DNA of 52,626 nt from Chitinophagaceae bacterium (GTDB taxonomy: Bacteria; Bacteroidota; Bacteroidia; Cytophagales; Cytophagaceae): assembly GCA_028288405.1 (NCBI GenBank), contig JAQBNS010000056.1, positions 1 through 52,626 of the forward strand. The letters are read 5' to 3'. A model generated the notes under the pieces. That model searched no databases. It was not told where the DNA came from and saw nothing but the letters and a program-made list of their open reading frames with translations. Position numbers and translations under genes: made by a program. Positions 17,001 through 26,472 of the stretch are shown here, piece by piece. Each line of letters opens with the position of its first letter. Position 1 is the stretch's first letter.

Positions 17001-18283
17001 TCATAGACAAATTGAGAACAAGTAGTGAGAGTTGTCGATCCCGTTGTAGGGATAAGAGTTTCAGGCAATGGATCAACACAAGCCGTGGTAAATAAAAATC
17101 CGGCAGATTCACCGGAACCGTTTGAAGTAAAGCGAACCGTAAGAGCACCGGATGTATTGGCAGAGCTCGCCGTAATATTAGCAGGTAAAGTAATACCGCT
17201 GTAATTACCCAAAAGTGTTGCAGTAGTACTTGTACCATCGAACACACTCAACTGATCGCCTGCAGTGATGTTGAATTGAGAAAAGACCAGTTGTACTTTT
17301 TTACCGGCAGTAGCAGGATTAATTGTCAGTGCGCCGTTACTGTTTGGAAAATAATTGTACTTGTCTCCATTATCAGTAACTGTCACATTGCAAGAATTCA
17401 CACTTGCATTGCCGGAAATAGGTACAATGGTTTGTGTTAAGCCCACAGCAGTAGCCGTCGAGCAACTGACTAAAATACGGAAACCTTGTGCGGTGGTGGC
17501 CGCATCGGAAGTCATGACAAAACCGGCCGAACCATCGGGAGCACCGGTGGTCATTATACTGCCGCTATTGGGATTAGAATATCCTGATATATAATATAAC
17601 GTGCTGGTGGGAGACGTTTTCATTCCTCCCAGAAAAGTGATGTCATCCTGACCAGAACCAAAATTATTCATCGCCATTTGCTGAAAAGTAAGTTGCACAA
17701 ACTTATTGGGAGCGTCGGGCAAAATGAGAACCGTATCTATGGAGTTGTTTTGGTAATCCCCATATATCCCTCCCTCATCATAGATCGTGGTATTGCAGCT
17801 ATTGATTACTCGTTTTTGATTTCTGACCAGGTTATTCAATTGAGCTGTAGGTGCACAACTTACCCGGATTACGCATCCATCAGAAAGAGAGCTTGCGGTG
17901 GCCCCTGTTTTTAGCCTGATCGTGATTGCACCCGATGTACCGTAATATTCCCTGTAGTCTACTTCATTAGAACTTCCCCAACCTCCCTGAAATGTTTTCA
18001 GCAAAGGAGCTGCAGTACTTGTTCCATTATAGATGTATAAATAGTCGTTGTAATAATCTATATCCAGCTGCTGTACCAAAACCGCAACAACGGTTCCTGA
18101 AGAGGCTGGATGAATCGTAATTGAACCGTCTGCATTTGGAGTAAGCCCACCTGACGCTCCACCCATGTCATAGAGTGTCGTACTGCAAGTGGTTATGGAT
18201 GTATTGCCGCTAGTGGGAATATTCTGGGCATTAACCTTAAAAAAAACTACGAGTAACAATAAAAAACTTAATCTTATTTTCAT
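14072..18283 (-). CDS. Giant secreted protein with seven CUB domains, five Big_2 repeats and T9SS sorting domain
   Basis: A signal peptide (LSFLLLLVVFFKVNAQ) leads into seven CUB-like modules of about 120-135 residues. Each opens with (V/I)P.(S/T)G...L(T)TC...(L/I)YD.GG and contains D.L.VYDG(T/N)S. Five Big_2 (BID_2) modules of about 80 residues follow, with AVTGISVSPTSVSVQKGNTT and SSSNTSVATVDASGLVTG. The C-terminus has LYPNPATQKVLV and ends TRKLVVK, a T9SS type A domain. The Big_2 repeats are nearly identical at the DNA level. It is a likely surface adhesin or matrix protein; the ligand is unknown. Confidence 0.88.
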   Translation of the reverse strand: MKIRLSFLLLLVVFFKVNAQNIPTSGNTSITTCSTTLYDMGGASGGLTPNADGSITIHPASSGTVVAVLVQQLDIDYYNDYLYIYNGTSTAAPLLKTFQGGWGSSNEVDYREYYGTSGAITIRLKTGATASSLSDGCVIRVSCAPTAQLNNLVRNQKRVINSCNTTIYDEGGIYGDYQNNSIDTVLILPDAPNKFVQLTFQQMAMNNFGSGQDDITFLGGMKTSPTSTLYYISGYSNPNSGSIMTTGAPDGSAGFVMTSDAATTAQGFRILVSCSTATAVGLTQTIVPISGNASVNSCNVTVTDNGDKYNYFPNSNGALTINPATAGKKVQLVFSQFNITAGDQLSVFDGTSTTATLLGNYSGITLPANITASSANTSGALTVRFTSNGSGESAGFLFTTACVDPLPETLIPTTGSTTLTTCSQFVYDNGGNIANYSDNNNGSLLLTPGTAGMKTRLSFNSFATEATNDYLTVYDGNSATAPVIGTYSGTTIPADIIATNASGQLFLSFISNASINAAGFSISVSCVVPETKVPVSGNIALTTCNANIYDDGGSSGVYSNNADGSITLTPQSAGNLMNLSFTTFALEDQDTLFVYDGTGLTNVLAKLTGTSIPSSLRATVSNTSGALTVRLKSNSSVVNQGFAATATCYNPAVLTVIPASGNTTLTTCSSTLYDSGGSASNYALNMDGSTTVYPATAGNRIKAQFSSFATEGTYDILYVYDGTSTAATLMGSYSGTVVPSDLIATNGSGALTFRFVSDYSNVFAGFAINLTCVPPPTIVPVSGAASLTTCSGTLYDSGGSAGNYGLNQDGSMTINPATVGNKVKAQFSVFVTEGSYDKLYVYDGTSTSATLLGTYSGTVVPSDLTATNGSGALTFRFVSDYSNVFAGFAINLSCVSSTVAVTGISVSPTSASVQKGNTTSLVATITPSSATNKTVSWSSSNTSVATVDASGLVTGVAVGNATITVTSQDGNYTATSAITVTPIAVTGISVSPTSVSVQKGNTTSLTATISPAAAGNQNVTWSSSNTSVATVDASGLVTGVAVGNATITATSQDGNYTATSAITVTPIAVTGISVSPTSVSVQKGNTTSLTATISPATAGNQNVTWSSSNTSVATVDASGLVTGIAAGNATITATSQDGNYTATSAITVTPIAVTGISVSPINVSVQKGNTTSLTATITPAAADNQNVTWSSSNTSVAIVDASGLVTGVAAGNATITATSQDGNYTATSAVTVTPIAVTGIGVSPSSIVLTEGTATLLDATISPEDADNQNVTWSSSNTSIATVDAGGLVTGISIGTVIITATSEDGDYTATASVEVTTVLGVDHSQGLQEAIVLYPNPATQKVLVLNVEDEALIYITNQQGSNVYSEKLADTKEINIEQLEAGIYIVTIVSPNATATRKLVVK
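14560..15590. repeat. Near-identical tandem repeats of about 246 bp encoding Big_2 domains
   Basis: The strings CCATCCTGGGATGT, GAAGAACTCCAGGTTACA and GTTGTATTTCCTTTCTGAAC recur every 240-250 bases, with few differences between the central units. Such identity allows copy-number change by recombination. Confidence 0.85.
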
Positions 18284-18583
18284 AAAAATGAATTGAGTAC
18301 AGGTATAAAATTACACAGTTTTTGTGATGCTAACTATCTATTTAATCGGAATTATTAGTATTCCCAGCTAGTAGACTCCATAAGGGATCATGACGCTTCC
18401 GAACAACAAAAAAACATTTATTACTGATAATGAAAACCTTACACTTAAAAAAACTTAAGCCTGTCGGTCCGAGTCTCGATAGAAGGTTAATTAAAACGAA
18501 ATAACTATACCTACCGAAAAAGTCACCATTAGTGCAACTCCGTAATTCTTGTTAATCCTTAGTTTATAACGATATTGCCTTAC
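18284..18583. other. Gene-free divergent intergenic region
   Basis: It lies between the divergent CUB/Big_2 gene and the K+ channel gene and must hold both promoters. I see no ORF, hairpin or repeat in it beyond AT-rich sequence. Confidence 0.5.
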
Positions 18584-19261
18584 ATGAAAAAAGTAATCCT
18601 TTACCTGCAAAGACATAAATACGAAATATTACTGCTTGCACTCATTCAGCATCTGTTCATTGGTATATTTCTACAGGATATGAATTTCTATACCGAAATT
18701 ATATGGCCCGTAAACATGCTGATCCTGGGAATATCCAGTGTCGGTGTTTATGTAGAGACCTCCCCCTGGAGGAGTAACATTAAAAATGCCTTGTTCTTCT
18801 GTGTATTGTTGCTGCCGCTGGGTTTACCCTTTATAGGAAAAATACCCCATTTCATGTCCATTCACAGCCTGGCTTATTTTTTCTTTTTCGCCTTCATCTT
18901 TTACGAAGTCATGAAGTTTTTAATCAAGCCGAGTTATATCAATGTTGACATCATCTCCGCTTCTGCCTGTGGCTACTTTCTATTGATAGAAAGCGGGGTG
19001 TTTCTGTTGCAGTTCTTATTTTATTATGATTCCACTTCTTTTAAAGGTATTGATGTGGCCAATCACGCGACGGTATTCATGGATCTCATTTACTTCTGTA
19101 GTATAACCATTACCAGTATAGGCTTCGGAGACATTACGCCGACTGCGCATTACATGAAATTAATCACCGCCTTTTTTGGAATTTCAGGACAGTTTTATGC
19201 GGTGGTACTTATGGGTATTCTCATTGGAAAATTTTCTGCGCAAACCAAACGGCAAGATTAA
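18584..19261 (+). CDS. Potassium-channel-like protein
   Basis: I chose the ATG at 18584 (MKKVILYLQRHKYEILL) over the TTG at 18575. Six or so hydrophobic helices fill the 225 residues. The selectivity filter appears as TITSIGFGDITP (Gly-Phe-Gly-Asp at residues 180-183), followed by a last helix FGISGQFYAVVLMGILIG. It matches the Ion_trans_2 K+ channel pore. No RCK or cyclic-nucleotide domain follows, so gating is not evident. It probably conducts K+ in the inner membrane. Confidence 0.85.
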   Translation: MKKVILYLQRHKYEILLLALIQHLFIGIFLQDMNFYTEIIWPVNMLILGISSVGVYVETSPWRSNIKNALFFCVLLLPLGLPFIGKIPHFMSIHSLAYFFFFAFIFYEVMKFLIKPSYINVDIISASACGYFLLIESGVFLLQFLFYYDSTSFKGIDVANHATVFMDLIYFCSITITSIGFGDITPTAHYMKLITAFFGISGQFYAVVLMGILIGKFSAQTKRQD

Positions 19262-19278
19262 ATACAAAGTACTTATAC

Positions 19279-19785
19279 ATGATTACGATTACAACAGCTA
19301 CAGCAAAAGAATACCCTATCATACAAGCCATCGCCAGGCAAACCTGGCCTGAGGCATTCGGAAAAATCTTATCACCGGAACAGATAGAGTACATGTTAAC
19401 CATGATGTACAGTCTTAGCGCTCTAACTGAACAAGTGCAGAATAAGCATCATGTATTCCTGCTTGTGAAATGGGAGGAAGAGCCCGTTGGCTACGCTTCT
19501 TACGAATTGAATTATCAATCTTCTTCGAAAACAAAAATTCACAAGCTTTATCTATTGCCTGCGGCACAAGGAAAACGTATCGGACAATTACTGATTCAGG
19601 AGATCGGCACACGAGCGAAGCCGGACTACGCCTTGGTGTTGAATGTAAACCGGTATAATTCGGCTATTCGGTTTTATGAGAAAGTAGGTTTCAAAAAAAC
19701 AGGAGAAGAAACCATAGACATTGGAAACGGTTACCTGATGGAGGATTATATTTTTGAAAAACAATTGACTGACGCCAACCATTAA
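19279..19785 (+). CDS. GNAT-family N-acetyltransferase
   Basis: It shows the GNAT order: N-terminal ITTATAKEYPIIQAIARQTWPEAF, strand VGYASYEL, the acetyl-CoA motif LYLLPAAQGKRIGQLLIQE (Q-x-x-G-x-G/A type, here QGKRIG), then LNVNRYNSAIRFYEKVGFKKTGEE with the usual N-x-x-A-x-x-F/Y-Y-x-K-x-G-F. The acceptor substrate is unknown. It begins 17 bases after the channel gene and ends 10 bases before the NTF2-like gene. Confidence 0.88.
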   Translation: MITITTATAKEYPIIQAIARQTWPEAFGKILSPEQIEYMLTMMYSLSALTEQVQNKHHVFLLVKWEEEPVGYASYELNYQSSSKTKIHKLYLLPAAQGKRIGQLLIQEIGTRAKPDYALVLNVNRYNSAIRFYEKVGFKKTGEETIDIGNGYLMEDYIFEKQLTDANH

Positions 19786-19795
19786 AGACAAGCAA

Positions 19796-20137
19796 ATGAA
19801 ACCGGTAAGCATTGAAAAAATCATTGAGCAATTAATCAACACAACGAATGCCTTTGATGTGAAGACTGCACTCTCCTTGTTCGCAGCGAATGCCGTGATT
19901 GACGATGTATCGGTGGGTGAAAAGTTTAAACATACCGCAGGCATCCGTAAATACCTTGAGCAATTTTTCGTCGGTTACCATACCGTCACGCGATTAGAAT
20001 CGCTAGAGCTCATCAATGACCGGCAAGCCAATGCACAGGTGGATTTCACCGGAGACTTTGGACATGAAACAGGTGCATTGCATGTAACGCTTAATAACGA
20101 CGGATTGATTGTAGCGATAGATGCCTATCTTGATTAA
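19796..20137 (+). CDS. SnoaL/NTF2-like protein
   Basis: Its 113 residues have the SnoaL-like cone order: helix IEKIIEQLINTTNAFDVKTALSLFAANAVI, DDVSVGEKFKHTAGIRKYLEQFF, then strands RLESLELINDRQANAQVDFTGDF and GALHVTLNNDGLIVAIDAYLD. Members bind or isomerise small molecules, but no catalytic pair is obvious. Confidence 0.78.
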   Translation: MKPVSIEKIIEQLINTTNAFDVKTALSLFAANAVIDDVSVGEKFKHTAGIRKYLEQFFVGYHTVTRLESLELINDRQANAQVDFTGDFGHETGALHVTLNNDGLIVAIDAYLD

Positions 20138-20182
20138 TCACCTAAAAATATATACATGCTTCGGTCTAATAAATTTAAAAAA

Positions 20183-20791
20183 ATGCAATATCCCAAGTTA
20201 AAACAAATCCTTGGGTTATTCATGATACTCTTGTGTATAGAGGTCCATGCACAAAGTCAAAATGAAAATTTAAGACTCATTATATTTGCTAAAAAATACG
20301 AGAAAGGTTTTTACCGTACATTCGAAGAGTTCCGTAAAAATGCTCCTTCAATTCCTTTTAATGGCGAAGTAGACAATCATCTCACGGTACGTCTAACATT
20401 CAACGGCAACCTACCCTGCCCCGATCAGACAGCGATCTGGGGATTTTGTGATGGTACAGGAATTTACATTTCAAGATCTTTTTCTTTCTCCGAAAAAGAA
20501 ATCTATTACCGCATCCAGCACATCGGCAGATTTTGTGATTACGAAACACTACGCAATCCTTATTATGCAGACATGCCTCATAATAGAACGCTGCAGGTGG
20601 GTATCGATTTTAATACCGGACAATCATTTACCATCAATAAAGTAACAATAGAATCTATCCTCTTTAGAGACGAAGAGTTGTATAACAACTTTTCTAGTAA
20701 CAGCAAAAAAAACATGGTGGCAAGAGAATACCTGAGATACTATTCAAAAAAACATCCGGAAGAGATTGAGTTAGTCATCGTTCCCCAATAA
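20183..20791 (+). CDS. Secreted protein of unknown function
   Basis: The start at 20183 gives a signal peptide (LKQILGLFMILLCIEVHAQ); the ATG at 20156 would add nine residues before it. The mature part of about 180 residues has RLIIFAKKYEKGFYRTFEEFRKNAPSIPF, seen in Bacteroidota secreted proteins of unknown role. It then has GDxTxIYISRSFSF-like strands and a charged helix at the end. No enzyme motif is visible. Confidence 0.6.
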   Translation: MQYPKLKQILGLFMILLCIEVHAQSQNENLRLIIFAKKYEKGFYRTFEEFRKNAPSIPFNGEVDNHLTVRLTFNGNLPCPDQTAIWGFCDGTGIYISRSFSFSEKEIYYRIQHIGRFCDYETLRNPYYADMPHNRTLQVGIDFNTGQSFTINKVTIESILFRDEELYNNFSSNSKKNMVAREYLRYYSKKHPEEIELVIVPQ

Positions 20792-20956
20792 AAAAAACTT
20801 GCAATGGATTGATTACAGCATAGAGTCACATTAATGATCAATATAGACAAACAATAATCTGCTGAATTATTCCAAGTAATTCCTCCTTAAAAAATCAACC
20901 ACTGCTACCGGCTGTAAAACAAATTGATTGAAACCTTTAGAATACAATCATTTCAA

Positions 20957-21613
20957 ATGAAACAACTCATCGTCTTGTTCCTTTCTATCATTTTCTTCTG
21001 TTGTACTCCATCGACTGAAAAAAATGAACGTACCCTTTCTAATAAGGAAGAAAAAAGTAATATGGATGAATTTCAAAAAAACACTGAAATTCCAACTTCA
21101 ACCATTATAAAAACGCCTTACTACGAACGACGCGTCTCTACTATTTATAGTAATATCTATCAAACGGATTCTATAGATCTTGTTATTCAACGTTTTCTTA
21201 AAAGCCATCGAGATACGACTTGTACAGAAATAGGTGCTGATGATGCCTGGGGAAAATACTGCGTTTATTCTAATGCGAAAACTGAAATTAAAGTTACCAT
21301 TGGCATGACGTCATGTGGAGACTATGGTTATCATGTGAACCATTACATTACACGAAAAGATTCTATTCTGTCCATGCGAGAATTCCGGTTTGATATAGAT
21401 ATAGGCTTGACACCTCAGAGCCCAAGCCAATATCATCTTAACGAGAGGATTCTATACTTCCAAAACCATTTATCTATATTGAAAGAAAGAAGCAAAATAA
21501 GTCAGGATGTTTGCGACTCCACGGTAAATGACAAAAAATTTACGATCCAACAAATCAAAGGAGACAGCATTTATCATTCTGAAATAAAATACTACAACGA
21601 TTTACTCCACTAA
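20957..21613 (+). CDS. Lipoprotein of unknown function
   Basis: The ATG at 20957 opens MKQLIVLFLSIIFFCC, a lipoprotein signal with the lipid Cys at residue 15 or 16. The mature part of about 200 residues is polar, with Cys pairs near residues 80-125 that could form disulphides. No family is recognised. Confidence 0.6.
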   Translation: MKQLIVLFLSIIFFCCTPSTEKNERTLSNKEEKSNMDEFQKNTEIPTSTIIKTPYYERRVSTIYSNIYQTDSIDLVIQRFLKSHRDTTCTEIGADDAWGKYCVYSNAKTEIKVTIGMTSCGDYGYHVNHYITRKDSILSMREFRFDIDIGLTPQSPSQYHLNERILYFQNHLSILKERSKISQDVCDSTVNDKKFTIQQIKGDSIYHSEIKYYNDLLH

Positions 21614-21628
21614 TAGATCCGCTTCATC

Positions 21629-21943
21629 ATGCATCTTTTCGACACCACTCCACTTATTTATATAGGACTGAACCTTCTGGCATTTGCACTAGTCTTTTTC
21701 AGTATCATGGGTATACCCGGCAATCCTGATGCAAACAATCCATGGACAAAAAAACTGTTTAAAGTCTGGGACATTTTTCTGCTCATCGCCTGGAAAGGAT
21801 TTCCTGCTTTATTTGTAGTCACCTTGCTGGCTTTCTGCTTTCATTACGATACAATCGGAAAAATAACAGCTTGTTTAAGTTTATGTATTGGGTTCATTTT
21901 ATTTTCTACAGTGATAATGTATTATGCCCGTCAGTCTAAGTGA
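21629..21943 (+). CDS. Small three-TM membrane protein
   Basis: This 104-residue protein has hydrophobic helices at about residues 9-26, 45-70 and 77-98 and a short loop GIPGNPDANNPWTKKLFK. It starts 15 bases after the lipoprotein gene and ends at a strong terminator. Function unknown. Confidence 0.6.
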   Translation: MHLFDTTPLIYIGLNLLAFALVFFSIMGIPGNPDANNPWTKKLFKVWDIFLLIAWKGFPALFVVTLLAFCFHYDTIGKITACLSLCIGFILFSTVIMYYARQSK

Positions 21944-21947
21944 TAAA

Positions 21948-21979
21948 AAAAGGAGTGAGCCTTTCGACTCACTCCTTTT
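21948..21979. terminator. Bidirectional Rho-independent terminator
   Basis: AAAAGGAGTGAG pairs with CTCACTCCTTTT around the 8-base loop CCTTTCGA. It lies between convergent genes ending at 21943 and 22005. Confidence 0.92.
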
Positions 21980-22004
21980 CATTGGGCTAATTTAGTATTA
22001 AGGA

Positions 22005-25000
22005 TTATTCTGATTTTACAATTTTACGAATGACTGTACCGCTTTCGCTGGTGTATTTCAACAGGTATACATTCGCTTTCAATCCGGAAGCATTGTACTC
22101 GTAGGTATATGTTCCCGCATTGAGGTAATCTTCTAAAACTGTTCCCACCAAAGCACCGCTCAAGTCGTATACTTTGACTGATACTTTTCCAGATTCGTTA
22201 ACAACGATCTTTACGGTTGTTGTTCCTGTAAATGGATTTGGCGCATTGCTCATCAAGCTTTCGTCCGTTGAAGTTTCACCTGACAAACGTCCCGCTGAGC
22301 AAGAACCTACCAAAGTCCAGGCATCCGTCCAATAAGCGCCTGTACCAGGACCATACGCCCATGCTGCGCCATTGCACCATCCGGCATATGGATAAGGTTT
22401 GCATTGGTATTGGTTACCGGCATTCTTCACTTTGCTACCTGCTACATAACCACTGTTCTCAGCGTATGCCGCAATATTTGTACAAGGATTTGTAATGACG
22501 ATTGTGTTTACTTTTACCGTTACAGCAGCCGAAGTAGAAGAAGCACCTTTGTTATCTGTCGCTTTAGCCGTAATGCTATAAGTACCGGCAGCTACATTTG
22601 TCCAGTTATAAGTATAAGGTGATGTAGCGTCTGAACCCAATAAAACAGTACCACTGTAAAACTCCACTTTGCTTATGGTACCATCTGCATCCGATGCAGC
22701 AGCAGCGATCGCTATGGTAGCAGGCGCATTTGCAGTGGCATTATTAACAGGAGCAGTAAGCGTTACGCTCGGTGATTGATTAGGAACGAACGGACTCACG
22801 GTGATATAATTTAAATTAAAACCGGCAGCCACCGTATACAGTCGAATGATATGAGCTCCTGCAGTCAGAGATAGATTATCCAAAGTAGTGGTAACCCAGG
22901 TCTGCCAGGCGCCGGTATTCGGTAAAGTCACCGTACCTGTCAAGTCCACACCATCTACTTCTAATCTTATCTTAGCAGCGGCAGCTGTTCCTGCGGTTCT
23001 GAAATTGAACGTATAGTTTCCACTTTCCGTTACGTTGACGATATAGTTCAACCATTCGCCTTCCAACGTATACCCCACATTGTACCCTCCTCCGGCATCT
23101 GTTGTTGCTTGTACGTCTACACCGTCTGCTCTGTAAGCACCGCCCTGATTGGCTGTTTCGGAATCATGGTAAGCCAAACCTTCACCTCCCAAATCGTAAT
23201 TTTCCGCTTCAATTTTACCAGGAATATTAACCGGTGTTCCTCCATAAGGAGTTTCAATTACCAGAGAAGGTTTTACCGTTATCGTTACAAAAGAAGAAAT
23301 CGTAGAAGCTCCGGAGTTGTCTGTTGCTTTAGCAGAGATGGAATAAGTACCGCTTGCTACATTAATCCAGGCAAAGCTATAAGGAGCCGCAGTACTTGTT
23401 CCGATTAATATTGTACCATTATAGAATTCTACTTTGCTGATTGTACCATCTGCATCGGTTGCTGTTGCACTGATGTTTATTGTTGCAGGAGCCGTGAATT
23501 CATCACCTGTAGACGGAGTGGTAAGACTCACTGTTGGCGGTATAATCGGAACAATTGAATTGACGATGAGATAGTTTAAGTTATAACCCGCTGTCACCGT
23601 AAACAAACGAATGGTATGCGCGCCAGCAGTCAATGGCACATTGCCTACTGACGTTGTAGCCCAGGCCTGCCATGCTCCTGTATTCGGCAGCGTGATAGTA
23701 CCTGTAACATCCACACCATCCACTTCCAATCTGATCTTAGCAGCAGCACCTGTCCCTGCGGTTCTGAAACTGAAACTATAGTTACCGGTCGCCGTGACAT
23801 TGACCATGTAATTCATCCACTCTCCGTCTGCCGTATAGCCTACATTGTATCCTCCACCTGCGTCAGTGGTGGCTTGCACATCTACACCTTCCGTTCTGTA
23901 AGCACCGCCTTGATTGGCAACTTCCAAATCATGATAAGCCAAACCTTCGCCACCCAAATCATAATTTTCGGCTTCGATCTTTCCGGGAACACTAATGGGA
24001 GAACCACTATAAGGACTTTCAATAATTGGATTGGTAACAGTGATTGTTACGACAGAAGAAACAGCAGCTAATCCTGCATTGTCTGTAGCTTTAGCGGTAA
24101 GAGAATATGTACCCGCTAAAACAGATGTCCAGGTAAACGTATAAGGTGCTGTAACATCTTCACCTAATTTCGTTGTTCCATTAAAGAACTCTACTTTGCT
24201 CACTGATCCATCTGCATCCGATGCAGAGGCTGCCATGTCAACAATGGCAGGTGCAAGGAAATTAGTATTTACCAGTGGAGTATTTAATGCAACCGTTGGA
24301 GCTTGATTCGTGTTTCCATCAGAAGTGAATTTAATCCAATTCAAATTGTAGCCGCCAACTCCTGCCTGTACACGCAAGGTTTGCTTTCCCGCAGACAAAC
24401 TGATCGTCGCCGATACTGTTGTCCAGGTTTGCCAACCGGCGGTAGCAGGAACAGCTATTGTTGCCAAAGTACTGTTTCCGGATTTCAATAGAATACTACC
24501 GCCACCGTTCATGCTAGCCACCCGGTATTCTACTTTATAGCTACCACTGGCTTTTACATCCACTTTATAATCCATCCAATCTCCGGCATCAATATACCCC
24601 ACGTCTTTACCGGCTCCTGCGTCTGTTGTAGTTTCTTTCTTTACACCGTTTGATACGTCGTATAATTCCGCCTGACACGTACCCGGAACATCAAATACAG
24701 GGGCTACGTTGCCACCTATGTTAAATAATTCATTGATGATGATACTATTTTGAGTAGGATTAGAAAATGTAAATGATTTGGTCGCATTGTTGTGTGAATA
24801 GTCAATGTCGTTGTGCCCAAAATTAGCATAGAGCATTTTGTAATTTTTATTTGTCCATACTACCGGATAATATCCGCTGTACCATGATTGATTCGGATCT
24901 GTTCCTAAAGGAAAACTGGAAGGATCTATCGAACAAAGAATCCGGATGTTGGAATTGGTACGCAAATCTTTGTTCCACCCATACCATTCGCTCACCGCAG

Positions 25001-25520
25001 AAGTAAACTTTGCAGGAAGCCCAAGTGTAGCGGGGTGCGTATTATCCTCTACTTTAATTACAGCAGTAGTCGGTCCCCAGGTATTCGTTTTGAAAGAACC
25101 GGTGGCCAGGAATTGATTGTGATACCAGTCCCAATCGCTTGCGTTTGTATTGAAGGCACAAACGTGGAATCCAATAAAACCGCCGCCGCCTTCCATGTAC
25201 TTTTGAAAAGCACTGCGTTGAGACGCTGAGGCAGGTTGATCATCAAGGAACATCACGACCTGATAGTTCGCTAAAAAAGAAGCGTTCAGGTTGTCCCAGT
25301 TTTTGGTAGAATCGTATTGAAAATTATATTTTTCAGCTTGTTCCGCAAACCATCCATTGGCTTCGTGCGCGAAGCTAATGTGAGCAACATCAAAGCTGGC
25401 AGAATAAAAGGCAATGACTTTAAATTTCGGAATCGTTTGAGCCTCCGCCTGACGGGACAACCCAAAGAGTACTATATATGCACCAAGCAAAAATATAGTT
25501 TTTCTTAAAAAAGTTAACAT
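22005..25520 (-). CDS. Secreted ThuA-like protein with three CBM6, three Ig, a chitin-binding module and T9SS domain
   Basis: The start at 25520 (MLTFLRKTIFLLGAY) gives a signal peptide ending at AEAQ. Residues about 30-280 are a ThuA/trehalose-utilisation-like glutamine-amidotransferase fold (VIAFYSASFDVAHISFAHEA, FMEGGGGFIGFHV-type turn, VSEWYGW). Three CBM6 modules follow (each with AE(L/N)YD, D(A)GxG(K/Y)xVGY, NLNYI/NLNWIKF), interleaved with three Ig-like domains (SDADGSVSKVEFFNGT and copies). A CBM5/12-like module (CKPYPYAGWC, then WTDAWTLVGSC) and a T9SS sorting domain ending VIRKIVKSE close the protein. It is probably a surface carbohydrate-binding protein; whether the ThuA domain is catalytic is unknown. 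Confidence 0.85.
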   Translation of the reverse strand: MLTFLRKTIFLLGAYIVLFGLSRQAEAQTIPKFKVIAFYSASFDVAHISFAHEANGWFAEQAEKYNFQYDSTKNWDNLNASFLANYQVVMFLDDQPASASQRSAFQKYMEGGGGFIGFHVCAFNTNASDWDWYHNQFLATGSFKTNTWGPTTAVIKVEDNTHPATLGLPAKFTSAVSEWYGWNKDLRTNSNIRILCSIDPSSFPLGTDPNQSWYSGYYPVVWTNKNYKMLYANFGHNDIDYSHNNATKSFTFSNPTQNSIIINELFNIGGNVAPVFDVPGTCQAELYDVSNGVKKETTTDAGAGKDVGYIDAGDWMDYKVDVKASGSYKVEYRVASMNGGGSILLKSGNSTLATIAVPATAGWQTWTTVSATISLSAGKQTLRVQAGVGGYNLNWIKFTSDGNTNQAPTVALNTPLVNTNFLAPAIVDMAASASDADGSVSKVEFFNGTTKLGEDVTAPYTFTWTSVLAGTYSLTAKATDNAGLAAVSSVVTITVTNPIIESPYSGSPISVPGKIEAENYDLGGEGLAYHDLEVANQGGAYRTEGVDVQATTDAGGGYNVGYTADGEWMNYMVNVTATGNYSFSFRTAGTGAAAKIRLEVDGVDVTGTITLPNTGAWQAWATTSVGNVPLTAGAHTIRLFTVTAGYNLNYLIVNSIVPIIPPTVSLTTPSTGDEFTAPATINISATATDADGTISKVEFYNGTILIGTSTAAPYSFAWINVASGTYSISAKATDNSGASTISSFVTITVKPSLVIETPYGGTPVNIPGKIEAENYDLGGEGLAYHDSETANQGGAYRADGVDVQATTDAGGGYNVGYTLEGEWLNYIVNVTESGNYTFNFRTAGTAAAAKIRLEVDGVDLTGTVTLPNTGAWQTWVTTTLDNLSLTAGAHIIRLYTVAAGFNLNYITVSPFVPNQSPSVTLTAPVNNATANAPATIAIAAAASDADGTISKVEFYSGTVLLGSDATSPYTYNWTNVAAGTYSITAKATDNKGASSTSAAVTVKVNTIVITNPCTNIAAYAENSGYVAGSKVKNAGNQYQCKPYPYAGWCNGAAWAYGPGTGAYWTDAWTLVGSCSAGRLSGETSTDESLMSNAPNPFTGTTTVKIVVNESGKVSVKVYDLSGALVGTVLEDYLNAGTYTYEYNASGLKANVYLLKYTSESGTVIRKIVKSE

Positions 25521-25799
25521 AGCTGATTGTGTTTTGAGTGAGTCTGTTTTCAGGAAGACAACCAAAAAACATTTTGGTAAACACCTTCGGGGAAAAAAAT
25601 TCCTACCAGACCAGAAATATTCGAATACGCTAAAAAAAACACTATTTAAACGGTTTCACTACAATCAGACAAGAGCAGCAGAATAGTACATCTCTTATTT
25701 TTAATGATCGGAAAATGGATTATATTCATGTAATCCTGTAAAGTATATCACCTGTGAAGTCTGGCGTTCACTTTATCCATTGAATCATAAATTTAAACA

Positions 25800-26423
25800 A
25801 TGAGACTACTTACTCTACTTCTTCTTGTCCTTATCACTTGCTCTCTTCAAAAGAAAAAAGAATACTTTGAAGGTGAATTGATTTTCAATCAAACGTACAC
25901 TTCTGAAAAACTTAACGTCGATTCACTGATGGCTACGTCTCCCAATGGTGCGTACTACCTGATCAATCAGCGTTATTACAAGGGACTGGCCTATACGGAT
26001 GACAGCGCTCAATTCGTGCTGGACGGAGCAGCGGGTAGAAATTTCACTAAAACAAAAAATGACAAAGGATTTACATGTGAAGATGTCACCATGCTCAATA
26101 TGGATGCACCTCTTATCCATCGCAATGACAAGATAGAAGTAGTCAATGGTTTTCGTTGCAAATCTTTTGAAGCAACAGTGTATGGTCGAAAATCGGTTTA
26201 TTACTATTCACTCGATTATCAATTTAACCCGATGATTTACTCCAACTATCAGAAATGGAATTGGAAACAATTAATGGAAGCTTCTGAAGGAGGCATTACC
26301 ATTAAAAGCATTCATTATAGTAACGACTATAATTTAATCATAGAAATAAAATCTTTGAAGTCCTTTAAAATCGATGACAAGGCATTCAAACTAAACAACA
26401 AAGACATTCTCAGTGGCTGTTAA
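25800..26423 (+). CDS. Lipoprotein or secreted protein, DUF4412-like
   Basis: A short hydrophobic start (LLTLLLLVLITC) with a following SLQKKK suggests a lipoprotein signal. The mature protein begins EYFEGELIFNQTY and later has GFRCKSFEATVYGRKSVYYYS, a pattern seen in DUF4412/GLPGLI-like Bacteroidota proteins that build beta sheets. Role unknown. Confidence 0.6.
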   Translation: MRLLTLLLLVLITCSLQKKKEYFEGELIFNQTYTSEKLNVDSLMATSPNGAYYLINQRYYKGLAYTDDSAQFVLDGAAGRNFTKTKNDKGFTCEDVTMLNMDAPLIHRNDKIEVVNGFRCKSFEATVYGRKSVYYYSLDYQFNPMIYSNYQKWNWKQLMEASEGGITIKSIHYSNDYNLIIEIKSLKSFKIDDKAFKLNNKDILSGC

Positions 26424-26472
26424 TCGTTGCATCATAATTGCAGGGTAAATAGAAATCTTCTTTGAACCAAAA